Counted from the stretch's first letter, positions 1 through 9,185 are shown. The stretch: 64,000 nt of DNA from Methylibium sp. NZG (GCA_001263235.1 LGRD01000002.1:62001-126000); one strand, 5' to 3'. Numbers and translations: made by a program. Notes: generated by a model not told the origin, from the sequence alone.

Positions 1-78
1 CACGCACTTGCGCAGGATGGCCTCGGCCTCGCGCCCCTCGGGCGTGTTCTGGTACTCGGGCGCGAGCGTGGTTTGCAT
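1..78 (-). CDS. glcF: Glycolate oxidase iron-sulfur subunit GlcF, N-terminal fragment
   Basis: Only the first 26 codons lie in the window; the gene runs off the left edge. The fragment begins MQTTLAPEYQNTPEGREAEA and ends in RKCV, just before the first CxxCxxC cluster expected in GlcF. GlcF carries two 4Fe-4S clusters and passes electrons from the GlcD/GlcE flavoprotein to the membrane quinone pool. It follows glcD and glcE on the same strand, which is the usual glcDEF order, so the assignment rests on both the start of the protein and its position. The 109 bases between glcE and this start hold no obvious promoter. Confidence 0.85.
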   Translation of the reverse strand, partial: MQTTLAPEYQNTPEGREAEAILRKCV

Positions 79-187
79 TGTGGTGAGGGCCTGGTGGCTG
101 CTGGTTGAGCGTTGCGAGGGAGACCGAGGGTGCCGGCGGGCGAGGGCGGCCTGACCGCTCAAGCCGAGGCGGCCGTACCGGCGCTCA

Positions 188-1282
188 TCACAGGCCCGGG
201 TAGAGGCGGCCGGGGTTGAACAGCCCCGACGGGTCGAACGATTTCTTCAACTCGCGGTGGATGCGGTCCAGCGGCGACTTGAGCGGCGCCAACGCGCCGG
301 CCGATTTGTCGGCGGCCCTGAACAGCGTGGCGTGCCCGCCGGCACGTGAGGCCGCGTCGCGCACTTCGGCCACCGGCGCGCGGCTGATCAGCCAGCGTTG
401 TGCGCCGTTCCACTCAATCAGTTGTTCGCCCGCGAGCGGCAGCGGCGGCGCTGTCTGCGGCACCGACAGGCGCCACAGCGCAGCGCCTGTTGGCAACGCA
501 GCCCGCGCGTTGCCGAAGAACTCGTCCGTCTGGTTGCGCAGGCCGTGCCAGAACGGCTCGGCGATGTGCGGCTCGATGGCTTCGCCGCCGATGCGCGCCC
601 TGGCCGCCTGCACCGCCGCGGCAGCGCCGCGCAGGCGCACGATCAGCGCGCCGTCCCACCAGGCGCTCGCATTCAGCGGCAGCGGCTGGCCGCCCCACAC
701 GTTGAGTTGATTCAGCGCTTGCGCCTGGTCCATCTGCAAGCGCAGTGTGGCCGTGGCCGGCGCGACCGGCAGCACTTTCAGCGATACCTCCAGGATCACG
801 CCCAGCGTGCCCATCGAGCCTGCCATCAACCGCGACAGGTCGTAGCCGGCGACGTTCTTGATCACCTGCCCGCCGAAGCTCAGCACCTCGTTGCGGCCGT
901 TCAGCACCGTGGCGCCGAGCACATAGTCGCGCACCGAGCCCACCGCCGCGCGCGCGGGCCCGGCCAGCCCCGCCGCCACCATGCCGCCGACGGTGGCGCC
1001 GTGCGCGAAGTGCGGCGGCTCGAACGGCAGGCACTGGCCCTGTTGCGCGAGCGTGCTCTCAAGCTCCGACAGCAAGGTGCCGCAGCGGCTGGTGACCACC
1101 AGCTCCGTCGGCTCGTAGCTGGAGATGCCTTCGAGCACGCGCGTGTCCAGCGGCTCGCCCTGGGGTGCTTCGCCGTAGAAGGCCTTGGTGCTTCCACCGC
1201 AGATGTTCAATTGAGCGCCGGCCGAGAGCGCGCTCGCAACGCGATCAATCAGGACCTGCAGCGCAGGATCGTTCGGAGCCAT
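188..1282 (-). CDS. glcE: Glycolate oxidase subunit GlcE (FAD-binding)
   Basis: A 364-residue FAD-binding subunit of glycolate oxidase, which oxidises glycolate to glyoxylate at the membrane. The PCMH-type FAD-binding fold is visible in GGMVAAGLAGPARAAVGSV and in the following GGQVIKNVAGYDLSRLMAGS region, and the protein ends FDPSGLFNPGRLYPGL, typical of the VAO family C-terminus. An in-frame extension to 1354 exists, but the start at 1282 (MAPNDPALQVL) gives the normal family length of about 350-365 residues. It also leaves only 4 bp after the glcD stop, consistent with tight operon spacing. GlcE lacks the C-terminal oxidase domain of GlcD and is thought to work only as a complex with GlcD and GlcF. 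Confidence 0.93.
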   Translation of the reverse strand: MAPNDPALQVLIDRVASALSAGAQLNICGGSTKAFYGEAPQGEPLDTRVLEGISSYEPTELVVTSRCGTLLSELESTLAQQGQCLPFEPPHFAHGATVGGMVAAGLAGPARAAVGSVRDYVLGATVLNGRNEVLSFGGQVIKNVAGYDLSRLMAGSMGTLGVILEVSLKVLPVAPATATLRLQMDQAQALNQLNVWGGQPLPLNASAWWDGALIVRLRGAAAAVQAARARIGGEAIEPHIAEPFWHGLRNQTDEFFGNARAALPTGAALWRLSVPQTAPPLPLAGEQLIEWNGAQRWLISRAPVAEVRDAASRAGGHATLFRAADKSAGALAPLKSPLDRIHRELKKSFDPSGLFNPGRLYPGL

Positions 1283-1286
1283 GAAG

Positions 1287-2858
1287 TCAGAAACGGGGGA
1301 TGTCTGCAAACGGCAGCAACCCGCGCCGCACATGCATCTTGCCGTACTCGGCACAGCGCGACAGGCTGGGGATCACCTTGCCCGGGTTCAGCAGCTCCTT
1401 CGGGTCGAAGGCACGCTTGAGCGCCAGCATCTGCTCGCGCTCGGCGGGCGAGAACTGAACGCACATCGAGGCCAGTTTCTCGACACCGACGCCGTGCTCG
1501 CCGGTCACCGTGCCGCCCATCTGCACGCTGGTTTCCAGGATGTCGGCGCCGAACAGTTCGCAGCGGTGCAACTGGTCGGCATCGTTCGCGTCGAACAGGA
1601 TCAGCGGGTGCAGGTTGCCGTCGCCGGCATGAAAGACGTTGGCGCAGCGCAGCCCGTACTTCACTTCCATCTGCTGGATCGCGAGCAGGATGTCGGCTAG
1701 CCGCTTGCGCGGGATGGTCGAGTCCATGCACATGTAGTCGGGGCTGATGCGCCCGCTGGCCGGAAACGCGTTCTTGCGCCCGCTCCAGAACTTGAGCCGC
1801 TGCGCTTCGTTCGCGCTGACCTCGATGCGCGTGGCGCCGCTGGTGCGCAGCACCTCGACCATGCGAGCGATCTCTTCCTCCACCTCTTCCGGCGTGCCGT
1901 CGCTCTCGCACAGCAGGATCGCCTCAGCCGTCAGGTCGTAGCCGGCGTGCACGTAGTCTTCAACGGCCGCCGTCATCGGCTTGTCCATCATCTCCAGGCC
2001 CGCGGGGATGATGCCGGCGCCGATCACGTTGGCCACCGCGTCGCCGGCTTTGCGGATGTCGTCGAAGCTGGCCATGATGCAGCGCGCCAGTTGCGGCTTG
2101 GGCACGAGCTTGACGGTGACCTCGATCGTGACTGCGAGCATGCCCTCGCTGCCGACCAGCACGGCCATGAGGTCGAGCCCGGCGCAGTCGAGCGCCTCGG
2201 AGCCGAACTCCACCGGCTCGCCCTCCACCGTGAAGCCGCGCACGCGCAGCACGTTGTGCAGGGTCAGGCCGTACTTCAGGCAGTGCACGCCGCCGGAGTT
2301 CTCGGCGACGTTGCCGCCGATCGTGCAGGCGATCTGGCTGCTCGGGTCGGGCGCGTAATACAAACCCAGCGGCGCCGCGGCCTCGCTGATGGCGAGGTTG
2401 CGCACGCCGCATTGCACGGTGGCCGTGCGGGCGAGCGCATCGACTTTGACGATCTTGTTGAACTTGGCCAGGCTCAAGGTCACGCCGCGCGCGTGCGGCA
2501 GCGCGCCGCCACTCAAGCCTGTGCCCGCGCCGCGCGCCACCACCGGCACGTTCAGGCGGTGGCAGGTGCGCAGCACGGCGGCGACCTGCTCTTCGGTCTC
2601 GGGCAGGGCCACCACCATCGGCGTCTCGCGGTAGGCGGTCAGGCCGTCGCACTCGTAAGGCACGGTGTCCTCGCGGTGCCACAGCAGCGCGTGGGCGGGC
2701 AGCCATTCGCCCAACGCGGCGACCACCTCGGCCTGGCGCCGGAGGCGCTCGGCCGGGCCGGCGGGTGCGGTCTGGGCAGCAGCGTCGGCGGCGGTGGCCG
2801 ATGGGGCCGCCGCTCGGGCGACTGCGCCGGTGGCGCTGGCAGGCAGAGGTGCGTTCAT
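1287..2858 (-). CDS. glcD: Glycolate oxidase catalytic subunit GlcD
   Basis: A 523-residue FAD-linked oxidase, the catalytic subunit of glycolate oxidase. The FAD-binding region shows RGAGTGLSGG at about residues 109-118 and IGGNVAENSGGVHCLKYG further on. The C-terminal oxidase domain has HAGDGNLHPLILFD, GEHGVGVEK and the closing FDPKELLNPGKVIPS. The protein is slightly longer than the 499-residue E. coli protein because of an alanine-rich N-terminal extension of about 30 residues. It is the first gene of glcDEF here. Glyoxylate made by the complex could be the amino acceptor for the class V aminotransferase encoded about 4 kb away, though that link is inference only. Confidence 0.95.
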   Translation of the reverse strand: MNAPLPASATGAVARAAAPSATAADAAAQTAPAGPAERLRRQAEVVAALGEWLPAHALLWHREDTVPYECDGLTAYRETPMVVALPETEEQVAAVLRTCHRLNVPVVARGAGTGLSGGALPHARGVTLSLAKFNKIVKVDALARTATVQCGVRNLAISEAAAPLGLYYAPDPSSQIACTIGGNVAENSGGVHCLKYGLTLHNVLRVRGFTVEGEPVEFGSEALDCAGLDLMAVLVGSEGMLAVTIEVTVKLVPKPQLARCIMASFDDIRKAGDAVANVIGAGIIPAGLEMMDKPMTAAVEDYVHAGYDLTAEAILLCESDGTPEEVEEEIARMVEVLRTSGATRIEVSANEAQRLKFWSGRKNAFPASGRISPDYMCMDSTIPRKRLADILLAIQQMEVKYGLRCANVFHAGDGNLHPLILFDANDADQLHRCELFGADILETSVQMGGTVTGEHGVGVEKLASMCVQFSPAEREQMLALKRAFDPKELLNPGKVIPSLSRCAEYGKMHVRRGLLPFADIPRF

Positions 2859-2929
2859 GGGGGTGATTGTCGGCCCATCCCGGTAAGTCGCGCTGTTTGG
2901 CGCCTTTGGCCGGGTGCGTCATGGGCTCA

Positions 2930-4273
2930 TCAGGCCGACCGAAACACGGTCAACACACCGGTGTAGCCATAAAGGTGGTGGCGCGCGATCTCGCCCGCGG
3001 CAAAGAAGCCCACCAGCGGCACGTCGCCCAGCGCATGGCGCACCAGCGCCAGTTCGGCCGACGGCGCGCCGAAATGCGCACCACCGCGACCGGTGCAACT
3101 GACGTAGATGGCGCCGGCAATGCGCTGCGCGGCAGAGCCGGCTTCGGTGGCGGCTTCGGTTGCGGCTTCGGCGGCCGGCTTGCCGGCCAGTCCTGCGGCG
3201 GACGCTTCGGCAGGCTCGGGCGCCACCGCCAAGTCGCCGCGCTTCACGGCCGGTGCGGTGGACAGCGGCAACTCCTGCGGCTCAAGCTCCTCGCGGATCT
3301 CCGAGCAGATGCGCACCAGGTCGCGCCGCGCCGCGTCGGTGTTGCGGCTGCAGAACGCGAGTTGCATGCCGGGCTCGGCGATGTCGGCGATCGCAATGCC
3401 ACGCCGCGCCGGGTCCAGCCCGACGAGGTGGCGCACCCGCGTGTCGGAGCCGAACGCGCCGCGCCGCGCGGGGGTGTGAAAGCCGCCGGCCTCCGAGGGG
3501 GCGTGACTCAGCGTGTGGTCCGAGTCGTGATCCGGCGCATCGCTCAAGCCCACCAGCGTCTCGCGCAACTTCGGCAATGCGTCGCGCGGCTCGGCAAACT
3601 CCTCCAGCCTCAGGTCGCGCAGCAGGCAGTTCAGCGCCGGCTCGCCGTCGAGAGTCGAGACGACGTTGTGCCTGGCTGCCGTGACCGTGCGCAGCGGCCC
3701 GAACGGCTGGCAGCCCTGCGTCACGCGCGAGACCAGCGCCACGCCGGCGTCGAAGGCCACGCCTGAGAGCCCGCCGCGCCAGACGCCGTCGGCGATGTGC
3801 AAGGCGCTGGTCCGCGCCGACGCTAGGCCACCGAACAGGTAGCCGGCGGTGGTACGGGCACTCATGTCCTTCACGAGTTCGCCGAGGTCGGCGGTCGCCG
3901 GGTCGGCATGCACTTGCGCCGTGTGTGCGCGGAAGTCGCCCAACGGCCGCGCGCCCGAGAAGACGCGGAACTGCTCGCGCGGCAACTCGGCGAGCATCAG
4001 CGCCAGCGCTGGTTCGTCGAAGTATTCAACGCCACTGGCCGCAATGCCCACGCCCACCGCGCCGACCCAGGCCACGGCGGGCCAGCGTTGGCCCAGCTCG
4101 GCCAGCAAGGCACTGGCGCGGCCGGCGAAGTGGTCGGTGAGGTAGAGCCAGCCGAGCGTCGGTTCGCTGGCGTGGCCGGGCTGCTGGCGCTGTGCGTCGA
4201 TCTGCGCCGCCGCCAGCGCGAGCGCCATGTGGGCGTCCGGGTGGGTGGCGTGGGCGTGCAGGAATTTCTTCAT
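2930..4273 (-). CDS. FIST domain sensory protein
   Basis: A 447-residue cytosolic protein with FIST_N and FIST_C domains, a ligand-sensing module found with histidine kinases, GGDEF proteins and as a stand-alone protein. The N-terminal half shows the pattern LGWLYLTDHFAGRASALLAE and a GAVGVGIAASG turn. The C-terminal half ends PLVGFFAAGEIARHHLYGYT, the hallmark close of FIST_C, where a GxxxxGEI loop precedes a tyrosine-glycine pair. Between the domains is an Ala/Glu-rich stretch (AEASAAGLAGKPAAEAATEA) that looks like a flexible insert. No enzymatic or DNA-binding domain is present. The ligand is unknown; small metabolites such as amino acids have been suggested for the family. Confidence 0.85.
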   Translation of the reverse strand: MKKFLHAHATHPDAHMALALAAAQIDAQRQQPGHASEPTLGWLYLTDHFAGRASALLAELGQRWPAVAWVGAVGVGIAASGVEYFDEPALALMLAELPREQFRVFSGARPLGDFRAHTAQVHADPATADLGELVKDMSARTTAGYLFGGLASARTSALHIADGVWRGGLSGVAFDAGVALVSRVTQGCQPFGPLRTVTAARHNVVSTLDGEPALNCLLRDLRLEEFAEPRDALPKLRETLVGLSDAPDHDSDHTLSHAPSEAGGFHTPARRGAFGSDTRVRHLVGLDPARRGIAIADIAEPGMQLAFCSRNTDAARRDLVRICSEIREELEPQELPLSTAPAVKRGDLAVAPEPAEASAAGLAGKPAAEAATEAATEAGSAAQRIAGAIYVSCTGRGGAHFGAPSAELALVRHALGDVPLVGFFAAGEIARHHLYGYTGVLTVFRSA

Positions 4274-4289
4274 GGGTGGGCTGTCGGCG

Positions 4290-5057
4290 TCAGGTCCGCG
4301 GCGTCGTGCGGGCGGTGCGTGGGGCGGGCTTTGCGCGACCGGTGCTTGGGGTGCGCTGGGGCGGCTTCGGCGCCTTGGCGGGCTTGGCGTGGGCGCCCGT
4401 CACCTTGCGCGCCACGCTCGCCGGCACAGCCGCGGCCTTCTTCAGCGTCTTGCCAGCGGCGTCGAAGCCCTGCTTGACCATCGACGTGGCGAGGCTCTTC
4501 GCAGCGTCGGCAGCGTTGTCCTTCATGGCGGTGCTGGCCAGTTCGGTGAACTGCTGGGTAAGCGCGCCCCACCATTGCAAGGGATCCACAGCCGGCGGTG
4601 GTGACTCAGCCCTTCTCGACTTCGAGGCGGGTTCGGCGGTCTGAGGACGCGAGTCGGCCGGTTCGGTGTCGCTGTCTGCGTCGCCCTCGCCATCGCTGTC
4701 GCCGTCTCTGTCGCCGTCTTTTTCGCCATCTCTGTCGCCGTCTCTTTTGCCATCGGGCAACTTGATCCGCAGCGAATCTCGCAGGTCTTCCATCTGCACG
4801 TTCATCGTCTTCAGCGTCGACAGCGTCATGCGCTGCACCTCCAGTGCCTGGATCGTGGCGCCCAGCATGCGCGCGTTCTGCTCAAGCCAGAACTGCACGG
4901 TGCGGAGTTCCTCGATGCGCTTTTCCAGCTCTTCCGGGTTCAGCGTCGGCGCAACCCACTGGCCGATGGTCGGCAGGGCCGAGCCGGCGTTCTTGACCAG
5001 GCTCTGTAGAAAGTCGAACCCCGGAACGAGTTTGGTGAAGGCAGTGGCGTCGGTCAT
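4290..5057 (-). CDS. phaM: PHB granule-associated regulator PhaM
   Basis: A 255-residue protein matching PhaM, which in Ralstonia/Cupriavidus binds and activates PHB synthase PhaC and tethers granules to the nucleoid. The conserved N-terminal core (residues 1-100) contains PGFDFLQSLVKNA, NPEELEKRIEELRTVQFWLE and the helix LGATIQALEVQRMTLSTLK. Residues about 100-130 are an acidic DG repeat (DGKRDGDRDGEKDGD and so on) encoded by degenerate 12-18 bp repeats. The C-terminus (PAKAPKPPQRTPSTG and RAKPAPRTARTT) is Lys/Arg/Pro/Ala-rich, as expected for the DNA-binding tail. The start has AAGGACC just upstream. The neighbouring genes are unrelated, and no phaC or phaB is in the window. Confidence 0.88.
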   Translation of the reverse strand: MTDATAFTKLVPGFDFLQSLVKNAGSALPTIGQWVAPTLNPEELEKRIEELRTVQFWLEQNARMLGATIQALEVQRMTLSTLKTMNVQMEDLRDSLRIKLPDGKRDGDRDGEKDGDRDGDSDGEGDADSDTEPADSRPQTAEPASKSRRAESPPPAVDPLQWWGALTQQFTELASTAMKDNAADAAKSLATSMVKQGFDAAGKTLKKAAAVPASVARKVTGAHAKPAKAPKPPQRTPSTGRAKPAPRTARTTPRT

Positions 5058-5089
5058 GGCGGTCCTTGTCGTTCAGGGGCGGCTGTTGC

Positions 5090-5584
5090 TCATTGTGCCG
5101 ATCTGCCCAGTTCGATCCGCAGCACCCCGTCGCGTTGCTGCCAGCGCAGCCGGCCCAGCACGTCCATGCCCAGCAGCGGTCGGTCGTCCAGGCCGGGCAG
5201 CGCCACCAGGCGCAGGCGCTGGGCGCTCACGCCGCCCTGCAGGACCACGTCGGCGCGCACCAGTTGGCCGGTGACCACACCGCCTGCGGTGCTGGACTGG
5301 ACTGAGCCGATCGACGCCAACCCCAACTCGCGCGCGAGCGCGGCCGAGATGGCCGTGCCGGTGGCGCCGGTGTCGATCAGAAAGTCGACCTCGCGGCCGT
5401 TGATGGCGCCGGGCCAGTGGTAGTGGCCGTCACCAGCACGGCGAATCTCGATCACATCGCCGTCGAGCTGGAAGCGGGTCTGGCGCTGCTGGTGTTGCCA
5501 CCACTGGATGCCCAGGAAGACGAGCAAGCCCAGCAACAGCCAGACGGTTGCGACCTTGAGGTTGCGGGGCAGCTCGGTGCTCAT
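5090..5584 (-). CDS. Membrane-anchored clan AA aspartic protease (TIGR02281-like)
   Basis: A 164-residue retropepsin-like aspartic protease. An N-terminal transmembrane helix (VATVWLLLGLLVFLGIQWW) anchors it, and the single catalytic motif IDTGATGTAIS follows, so the active form should be a dimer. A flap-like segment and the hydrophobic LLGMDVLGRLRWQQRDGVL close complete the fold. A frame extension to 5644 exists, but the start at 5584 (MSTELPRNLK) puts a short basic segment before the helix, as usual. Bacterial members of this family are periplasmic or inner-membrane proteins of unknown substrate. It lies 32 bp upstream of phaM on the same strand and may share its transcript. Confidence 0.85.
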   Translation of the reverse strand: MSTELPRNLKVATVWLLLGLLVFLGIQWWQHQQRQTRFQLDGDVIEIRRAGDGHYHWPGAINGREVDFLIDTGATGTAISAALARELGLASIGSVQSSTAGGVVTGQLVRADVVLQGGVSAQRLRLVALPGLDDRPLLGMDVLGRLRWQQRDGVLRIELGRSAQ

Positions 5585-5684
5585 GTCGCAGCGAGTGTCG
5601 CCGATCGCACCGTGTGTCGCCGGCCGCCGCCGTGCGGGCGGCAAGCCGTGAGCAAGGTCGGCGGTCAGTGCCGCGCCCGCGGGC

Positions 5685-6827
5685 TCAAGCCACTTGAAGC
5701 GGCGCCACCTCGCTGAACGCCTTGTCCAGGCTGGCCACCGTGCGCTCGATGTGGTGCAGCTTGTCGAGGCCGAACAGCCCGACGCGGAAGCTCTGGAAGT
5801 CGGCCCCCTCGTCGCACTGCAGCGGCACGCCCGCAGCGATCTGCAGGCCTTGCGCCATCAGCTTCTTGCCGGTCTGGATGCCTGCGTCGTCGGTGTAGCT
5901 CACCACCACGCCGGGCGCCTCGAACCCGGGCGCGGCCACGCTCTTGAAGCCCTTGGCGGCGAGCAGCGCGCGCACGCGCCGGCCGAGTTCGAGTTGCTCG
6001 TCGCGCACCTTGTCGAAGCCGTAGGCCTCGATCTCCTTCATCACGCCGCGCAGGCGGGTGAGCGCGTCGGTGGGCATGGTGCCGTGGTAGGCGTGGCCGC
6101 CGCCTTCGTAGGCTTCCATGATCTGCAGCCACTTCTTCAAGTCAACCGCGAAGCTGGTGCTCTGCGTGGCGTCGATGCGGCTGCGCGCCAGCTCGCTCAT
6201 CGCGATCAGTGCGGCGCACGGCGACGAGCTCCAGCCCTTTTGCGGTGCGCTGATCAGCACGTCGACGCCCGTCTTGGCCATGTCGACCCAGACCGTGCCG
6301 GAGGCAATGCAGTCGAGCACGAACAGCCCGCCCACTGCATGCACCGCGTCGGCCACGGCGCGCAGGTAGTTGTCGGGCAGCATCATGCCGGCGGCGGTTT
6401 CGACGTGCGGGGCAAACACCACATCGGGGCGCAGTTCGGTGATGGTGGCCACCACCTCGTCGATCGGCGCGGGCGCAAACGCGGCCTGCTTGCCGGGGCC
6501 CACACGCCGCGCCTTCAGCACCGTGGCCGAAGCAGGGATGTTGCCCATCTCGAAAATCTGCGTCCAGCGGTAGCTGAACCAGCCGTTGCGCAGCACCAGG
6601 CATTTTTTGCCGCTGCCGAACTGGCGCGCCACTGCCTCCATACCGAAGGTGCCGCCGCCGGGAACGACGACGGCCGACTTCGCCTGGTAGACCTGCTTGA
6701 GCGTGGCCGAGATGTCGCGCATCACGCCCTGGAAGCTCTGCGACATGTGGTTCAGCGAGCGGTCGGTGAAGACCACGGAGAACTCGAGCAGACCCTCTGG
6801 GTCCACGTTCGGCAACAAACCAGGCAT
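5685..6827 (-). CDS. Class V PLP-dependent aminotransferase (serine/alanine-glyoxylate type)
   Basis: A 380-residue fold-type I PLP enzyme of aminotransferase class V. Visible features are VVVPGGGTFGMEAVARQF (cofactor phosphate loop), VFAPHVETAAGMMLPDNY, LFVLDCIASGTVWVDM with the PLP-ring aspartate, and the Schiff-base lysine in SAPQKGWSSSP. The closest families are alanine-glyoxylate and serine-glyoxylate aminotransferases; the exact amino donor cannot be read from the sequence. A GGGAGA Shine-Dalgarno precedes the ATG. The proximity to glycolate oxidase (a glyoxylate producer) fits a glyoxylate-using reaction but does not prove it. Confidence 0.85.
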   Translation of the reverse strand: MPGLLPNVDPEGLLEFSVVFTDRSLNHMSQSFQGVMRDISATLKQVYQAKSAVVVPGGGTFGMEAVARQFGSGKKCLVLRNGWFSYRWTQIFEMGNIPASATVLKARRVGPGKQAAFAPAPIDEVVATITELRPDVVFAPHVETAAGMMLPDNYLRAVADAVHAVGGLFVLDCIASGTVWVDMAKTGVDVLISAPQKGWSSSPCAALIAMSELARSRIDATQSTSFAVDLKKWLQIMEAYEGGGHAYHGTMPTDALTRLRGVMKEIEAYGFDKVRDEQLELGRRVRALLAAKGFKSVAAPGFEAPGVVVSYTDDAGIQTGKKLMAQGLQIAAGVPLQCDEGADFQSFRVGLFGLDKLHHIERTVASLDKAFSEVAPLQVA

Positions 6828-6917
6828 CGTCGTCTCCCGCTGTAGAAAAGTGTCATTGTCCGGGGCGCGGCCGGTGCGCGCGCCGCGCCGGATTCATGCC
6901 CCCACCCGCACCGCCAA

Positions 6918-7922
6918 CTATTGACGGCCTGCCTCAGGCCGGCCATAGGCCGAAACCCGCTGGTCGATCGAACCGAACAGGCTCAAGCCGTCGGCGCCCT
7001 TCATGTCGATGCGGATCGTGTCTCCGAACTTCATGAACTCGGTTTTTGGCGCACCGCCTTCAATCGTCTCGATCGCGCGCTTTTCGGCAATGCAGGAGTA
7101 TCCGCGCGACCAGTCCTTGTTGCTGACGGTGCCGCTGCCGACGATGCTGCCGGCGCGCACGTTGCGCGTCTTGCCCAGGTGGGCGATCAGTTCGCCGAAG
7201 TGAAACGTCATCTCCGGCCCGGCGTCGCACAGCCCCACGCGGGTGCCGTTCCACACGCTCTCCAGGTTCAGGTGCACGCGTCCGCCACGCCAGTGCTCGC
7301 CCAGTTCGTCGGGTGTCGCGGCGACCGGGCTGAAGGCCGTGGCGGGCTTGCTCTGCAAGAAGCCGAAGCCTTTGGCGAGCTCCGGCGGGATCAGGTTGCG
7401 CAGGCTCACGTCGTTGGCCAGCATCAGCAGCCGGACGCTCTCCAGCGCTTCGTCGGCCGAGGCGCCCATGGCCACATCGCCGGTGACCACCGCGACCTCG
7501 GCCTCGAAGTCGATGCCGAAGTCTTCGCTCGGGCACACCACGTCGTCGCAGGGGCCGAGGAAGTCGTCGCTGCCGCCCTGGTACATCAGCGGGTCGGTGT
7601 AGAAGCTCGGTGGCACCTCGGCGCCGCGCGCCTTGCGCACCAGCTCCACGTGGTTGATGAAGGCCGAGCCGTCGGCCCACTGGAACGCGCGCGGCAAGGG
7701 CGCCATGCACATCCGCGGGTCGAACGGGAAGGCGTGGCGCGCCTTGCCGTGGTTGAGCGTCTGCGACAGCTCCTGCAGTTGGGGCGACAGGAAGTTCCAG
7801 TCGTCCAGCACCTGCTGCAGCCTTGTTGCGATGCCGCTGGCATAGTGGGCGCTGCTCAAGTCGCGCGACACGACCACCAGCTGGCCGTCGCGTGAACCGT
7901 CTTTGTAGGTGGCGAGTTTCAT
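6918..7922 (-). CDS. Fumarylacetoacetate hydrolase family protein
   Basis: A 334-residue member of the FAH superfamily, enzymes that cleave C-C bonds in acylpyruvates or related diketo acids using a bound Mg2+. Metal-site features include YQGGSDDFLGPCDDV, then EDFGIDFEAEVAVVTGDV with the E-x-E pattern and, later, GSGTVSNKDWSRGYSC. The start at 7922 (MKLATYKDGSRDGQL) is preferred over an upstream in-frame extension because it matches the family N-terminus. It is divergent from the DUF3108 gene with only a few dozen bases between, so the two promoters must overlap. The substrate is unknown; aromatic amino acid or aromatic acid breakdown is possible. Confidence 0.88.
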   Translation of the reverse strand: MKLATYKDGSRDGQLVVVSRDLSSAHYASGIATRLQQVLDDWNFLSPQLQELSQTLNHGKARHAFPFDPRMCMAPLPRAFQWADGSAFINHVELVRKARGAEVPPSFYTDPLMYQGGSDDFLGPCDDVVCPSEDFGIDFEAEVAVVTGDVAMGASADEALESVRLLMLANDVSLRNLIPPELAKGFGFLQSKPATAFSPVAATPDELGEHWRGGRVHLNLESVWNGTRVGLCDAGPEMTFHFGELIAHLGKTRNVRAGSIVGSGTVSNKDWSRGYSCIAEKRAIETIEGGAPKTEFMKFGDTIRIDMKGADGLSLFGSIDQRVSAYGRPEAGRQ

Positions 7923-7958
7923 GAAAGGGGCGGGGTGACCAGGGGAGTGCCATTGTCG

Positions 7959-9185
7959 ATGGCCGGCGGGCAGGGGCACGGCGACCCCATCCGCACCGCC
8001 GAACGCCGCCGCAACGTGGCGCTGGCCGCGCTGGCCGCCGCTGCGCTGGTGCTGCATGTCGCCTTGCTGGGCAGCCTGGAAGGGCTTGCGGTGGACGAGT
8101 CGGCGGCAGGCGCGCCCCCTTCAGCGTTGGTGGTTCGATTGTTGTCGCCCAACCCGCCCACGCCGCAGGCGATGTCGGTACCCGAGCCGGCGGTGCCGGT
8201 GCCGACCCGGCCGCCGCCTCGGGTGGCGCCGCCGCAGGCAGCCGCATTGGTCGCAACACCGTCGGCCACCGCGCCGTCGGCTGAGGCCATCGACGGGCGC
8301 AGCGCCGCGCCAGGCAGGACTGCCGAGCCAGCCGAGTTGCGAGCCGAAGCGGCGCCACCCGCCGACGAGCTCGCGTCAGCAGCACCCGCTGAAGTCGGCG
8401 CGTCGAACCCGCGCGAGGCGGTGGCTGAAGCGCCTGTGTCGTCCGCCGCGCCGGCAGTGGCCGAAGCGCAGGCGCTGCCGTCCGAATCTGCGGCCGTGCC
8501 GACCCCGACCAGCGCCGCCGACCGCGAACTGCCCGTCTACCGCACCTTGATCCCACCACCCATCCAGCTGCGTTACCGTCTGCGCCGCGGCGCGCTGCAG
8601 GGCAGTGGCGACTTCGCCTGGTCGCCGCAAGGCGAGCGCTACGAGGCCCGGCTGGAGGGCCGGCTGGCGGGCATCGTGGTGCTGACCCAGGTCAGCCAGG
8701 GCGGGTTCGACGAGGCCGGCGTCGCACCGCTGCGCTTCACCGACCGGCGCACGGCCGGCGCGGTGCAGGCGGCCAATTTCCAGCGCGAGGTCGGCAAGAT
8801 CAGCTTCTCCGGGCCGAGCGTCGAGTACCCCTTGTTGATCGGTTCGCAGGATCGCTTGAGCTGGATGGTCCAGCTCGCCGCGGTCGTCGCGGCCGAACCG
8901 CGGCGGCTGCAAGAGGGCGGCAAGGTCGTCATCCACGTGGTCGGCGCGCGCGGTGACTCGCGGCTGTGGGTGTTCCGCTTCGCCGGCAACGAGACGATCT
9001 CGGCCGTCGCCGGGACGGTCCGGGCAGCGCGTTTCGTGCGCGAGGCGACCGAGGCGCACGACACCCGTGTCGACGTCTGGCTGGACCCGCTGCGTCACCA
9101 CCTGCCCGCGCGTGCGCTGCTGCGTTCAGGCGCTGACGACGAAGGCCTGGAGCTGCTGGTGCAGGAGGCGGCCGCTGTTCCGTGA
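7959..9185 (+). CDS. DUF3108 domain protein with N-terminal membrane anchor
   Basis: A 408-residue protein with one N-terminal helix (NVALAALAAAALVLHVALLG), a long Pro/Ala/Glu-rich linker of about 150 residues, then a DUF3108 domain from about residue 190 (QLRYRLRRGALQGSGDFAWS through IVVLTQVSQGGFDEAGVAPL). The architecture resembles TonB-like periplasm-spanning proteins: cytoplasmic tail, anchor, extended linker, soluble beta-rich domain. DUF3108 has no established activity. Starts at GTG 7935 and ATG 7959 are both possible; the ATG is chosen because AGGGGAG lies 11 bases upstream. It is followed by the DUF3567 gene after 145 bp, a pairing seen in other Burkholderiales. Confidence 0.85.
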   Translation: MAGGQGHGDPIRTAERRRNVALAALAAAALVLHVALLGSLEGLAVDESAAGAPPSALVVRLLSPNPPTPQAMSVPEPAVPVPTRPPPRVAPPQAAALVATPSATAPSAEAIDGRSAAPGRTAEPAELRAEAAPPADELASAAPAEVGASNPREAVAEAPVSSAAPAVAEAQALPSESAAVPTPTSAADRELPVYRTLIPPPIQLRYRLRRGALQGSGDFAWSPQGERYEARLEGRLAGIVVLTQVSQGGFDEAGVAPLRFTDRRTAGAVQAANFQREVGKISFSGPSVEYPLLIGSQDRLSWMVQLAAVVAAEPRRLQEGGKVVIHVVGARGDSRLWVFRFAGNETISAVAGTVRAARFVREATEAHDTRVDVWLDPLRHHLPARALLRSGADDEGLELLVQEAAAVP

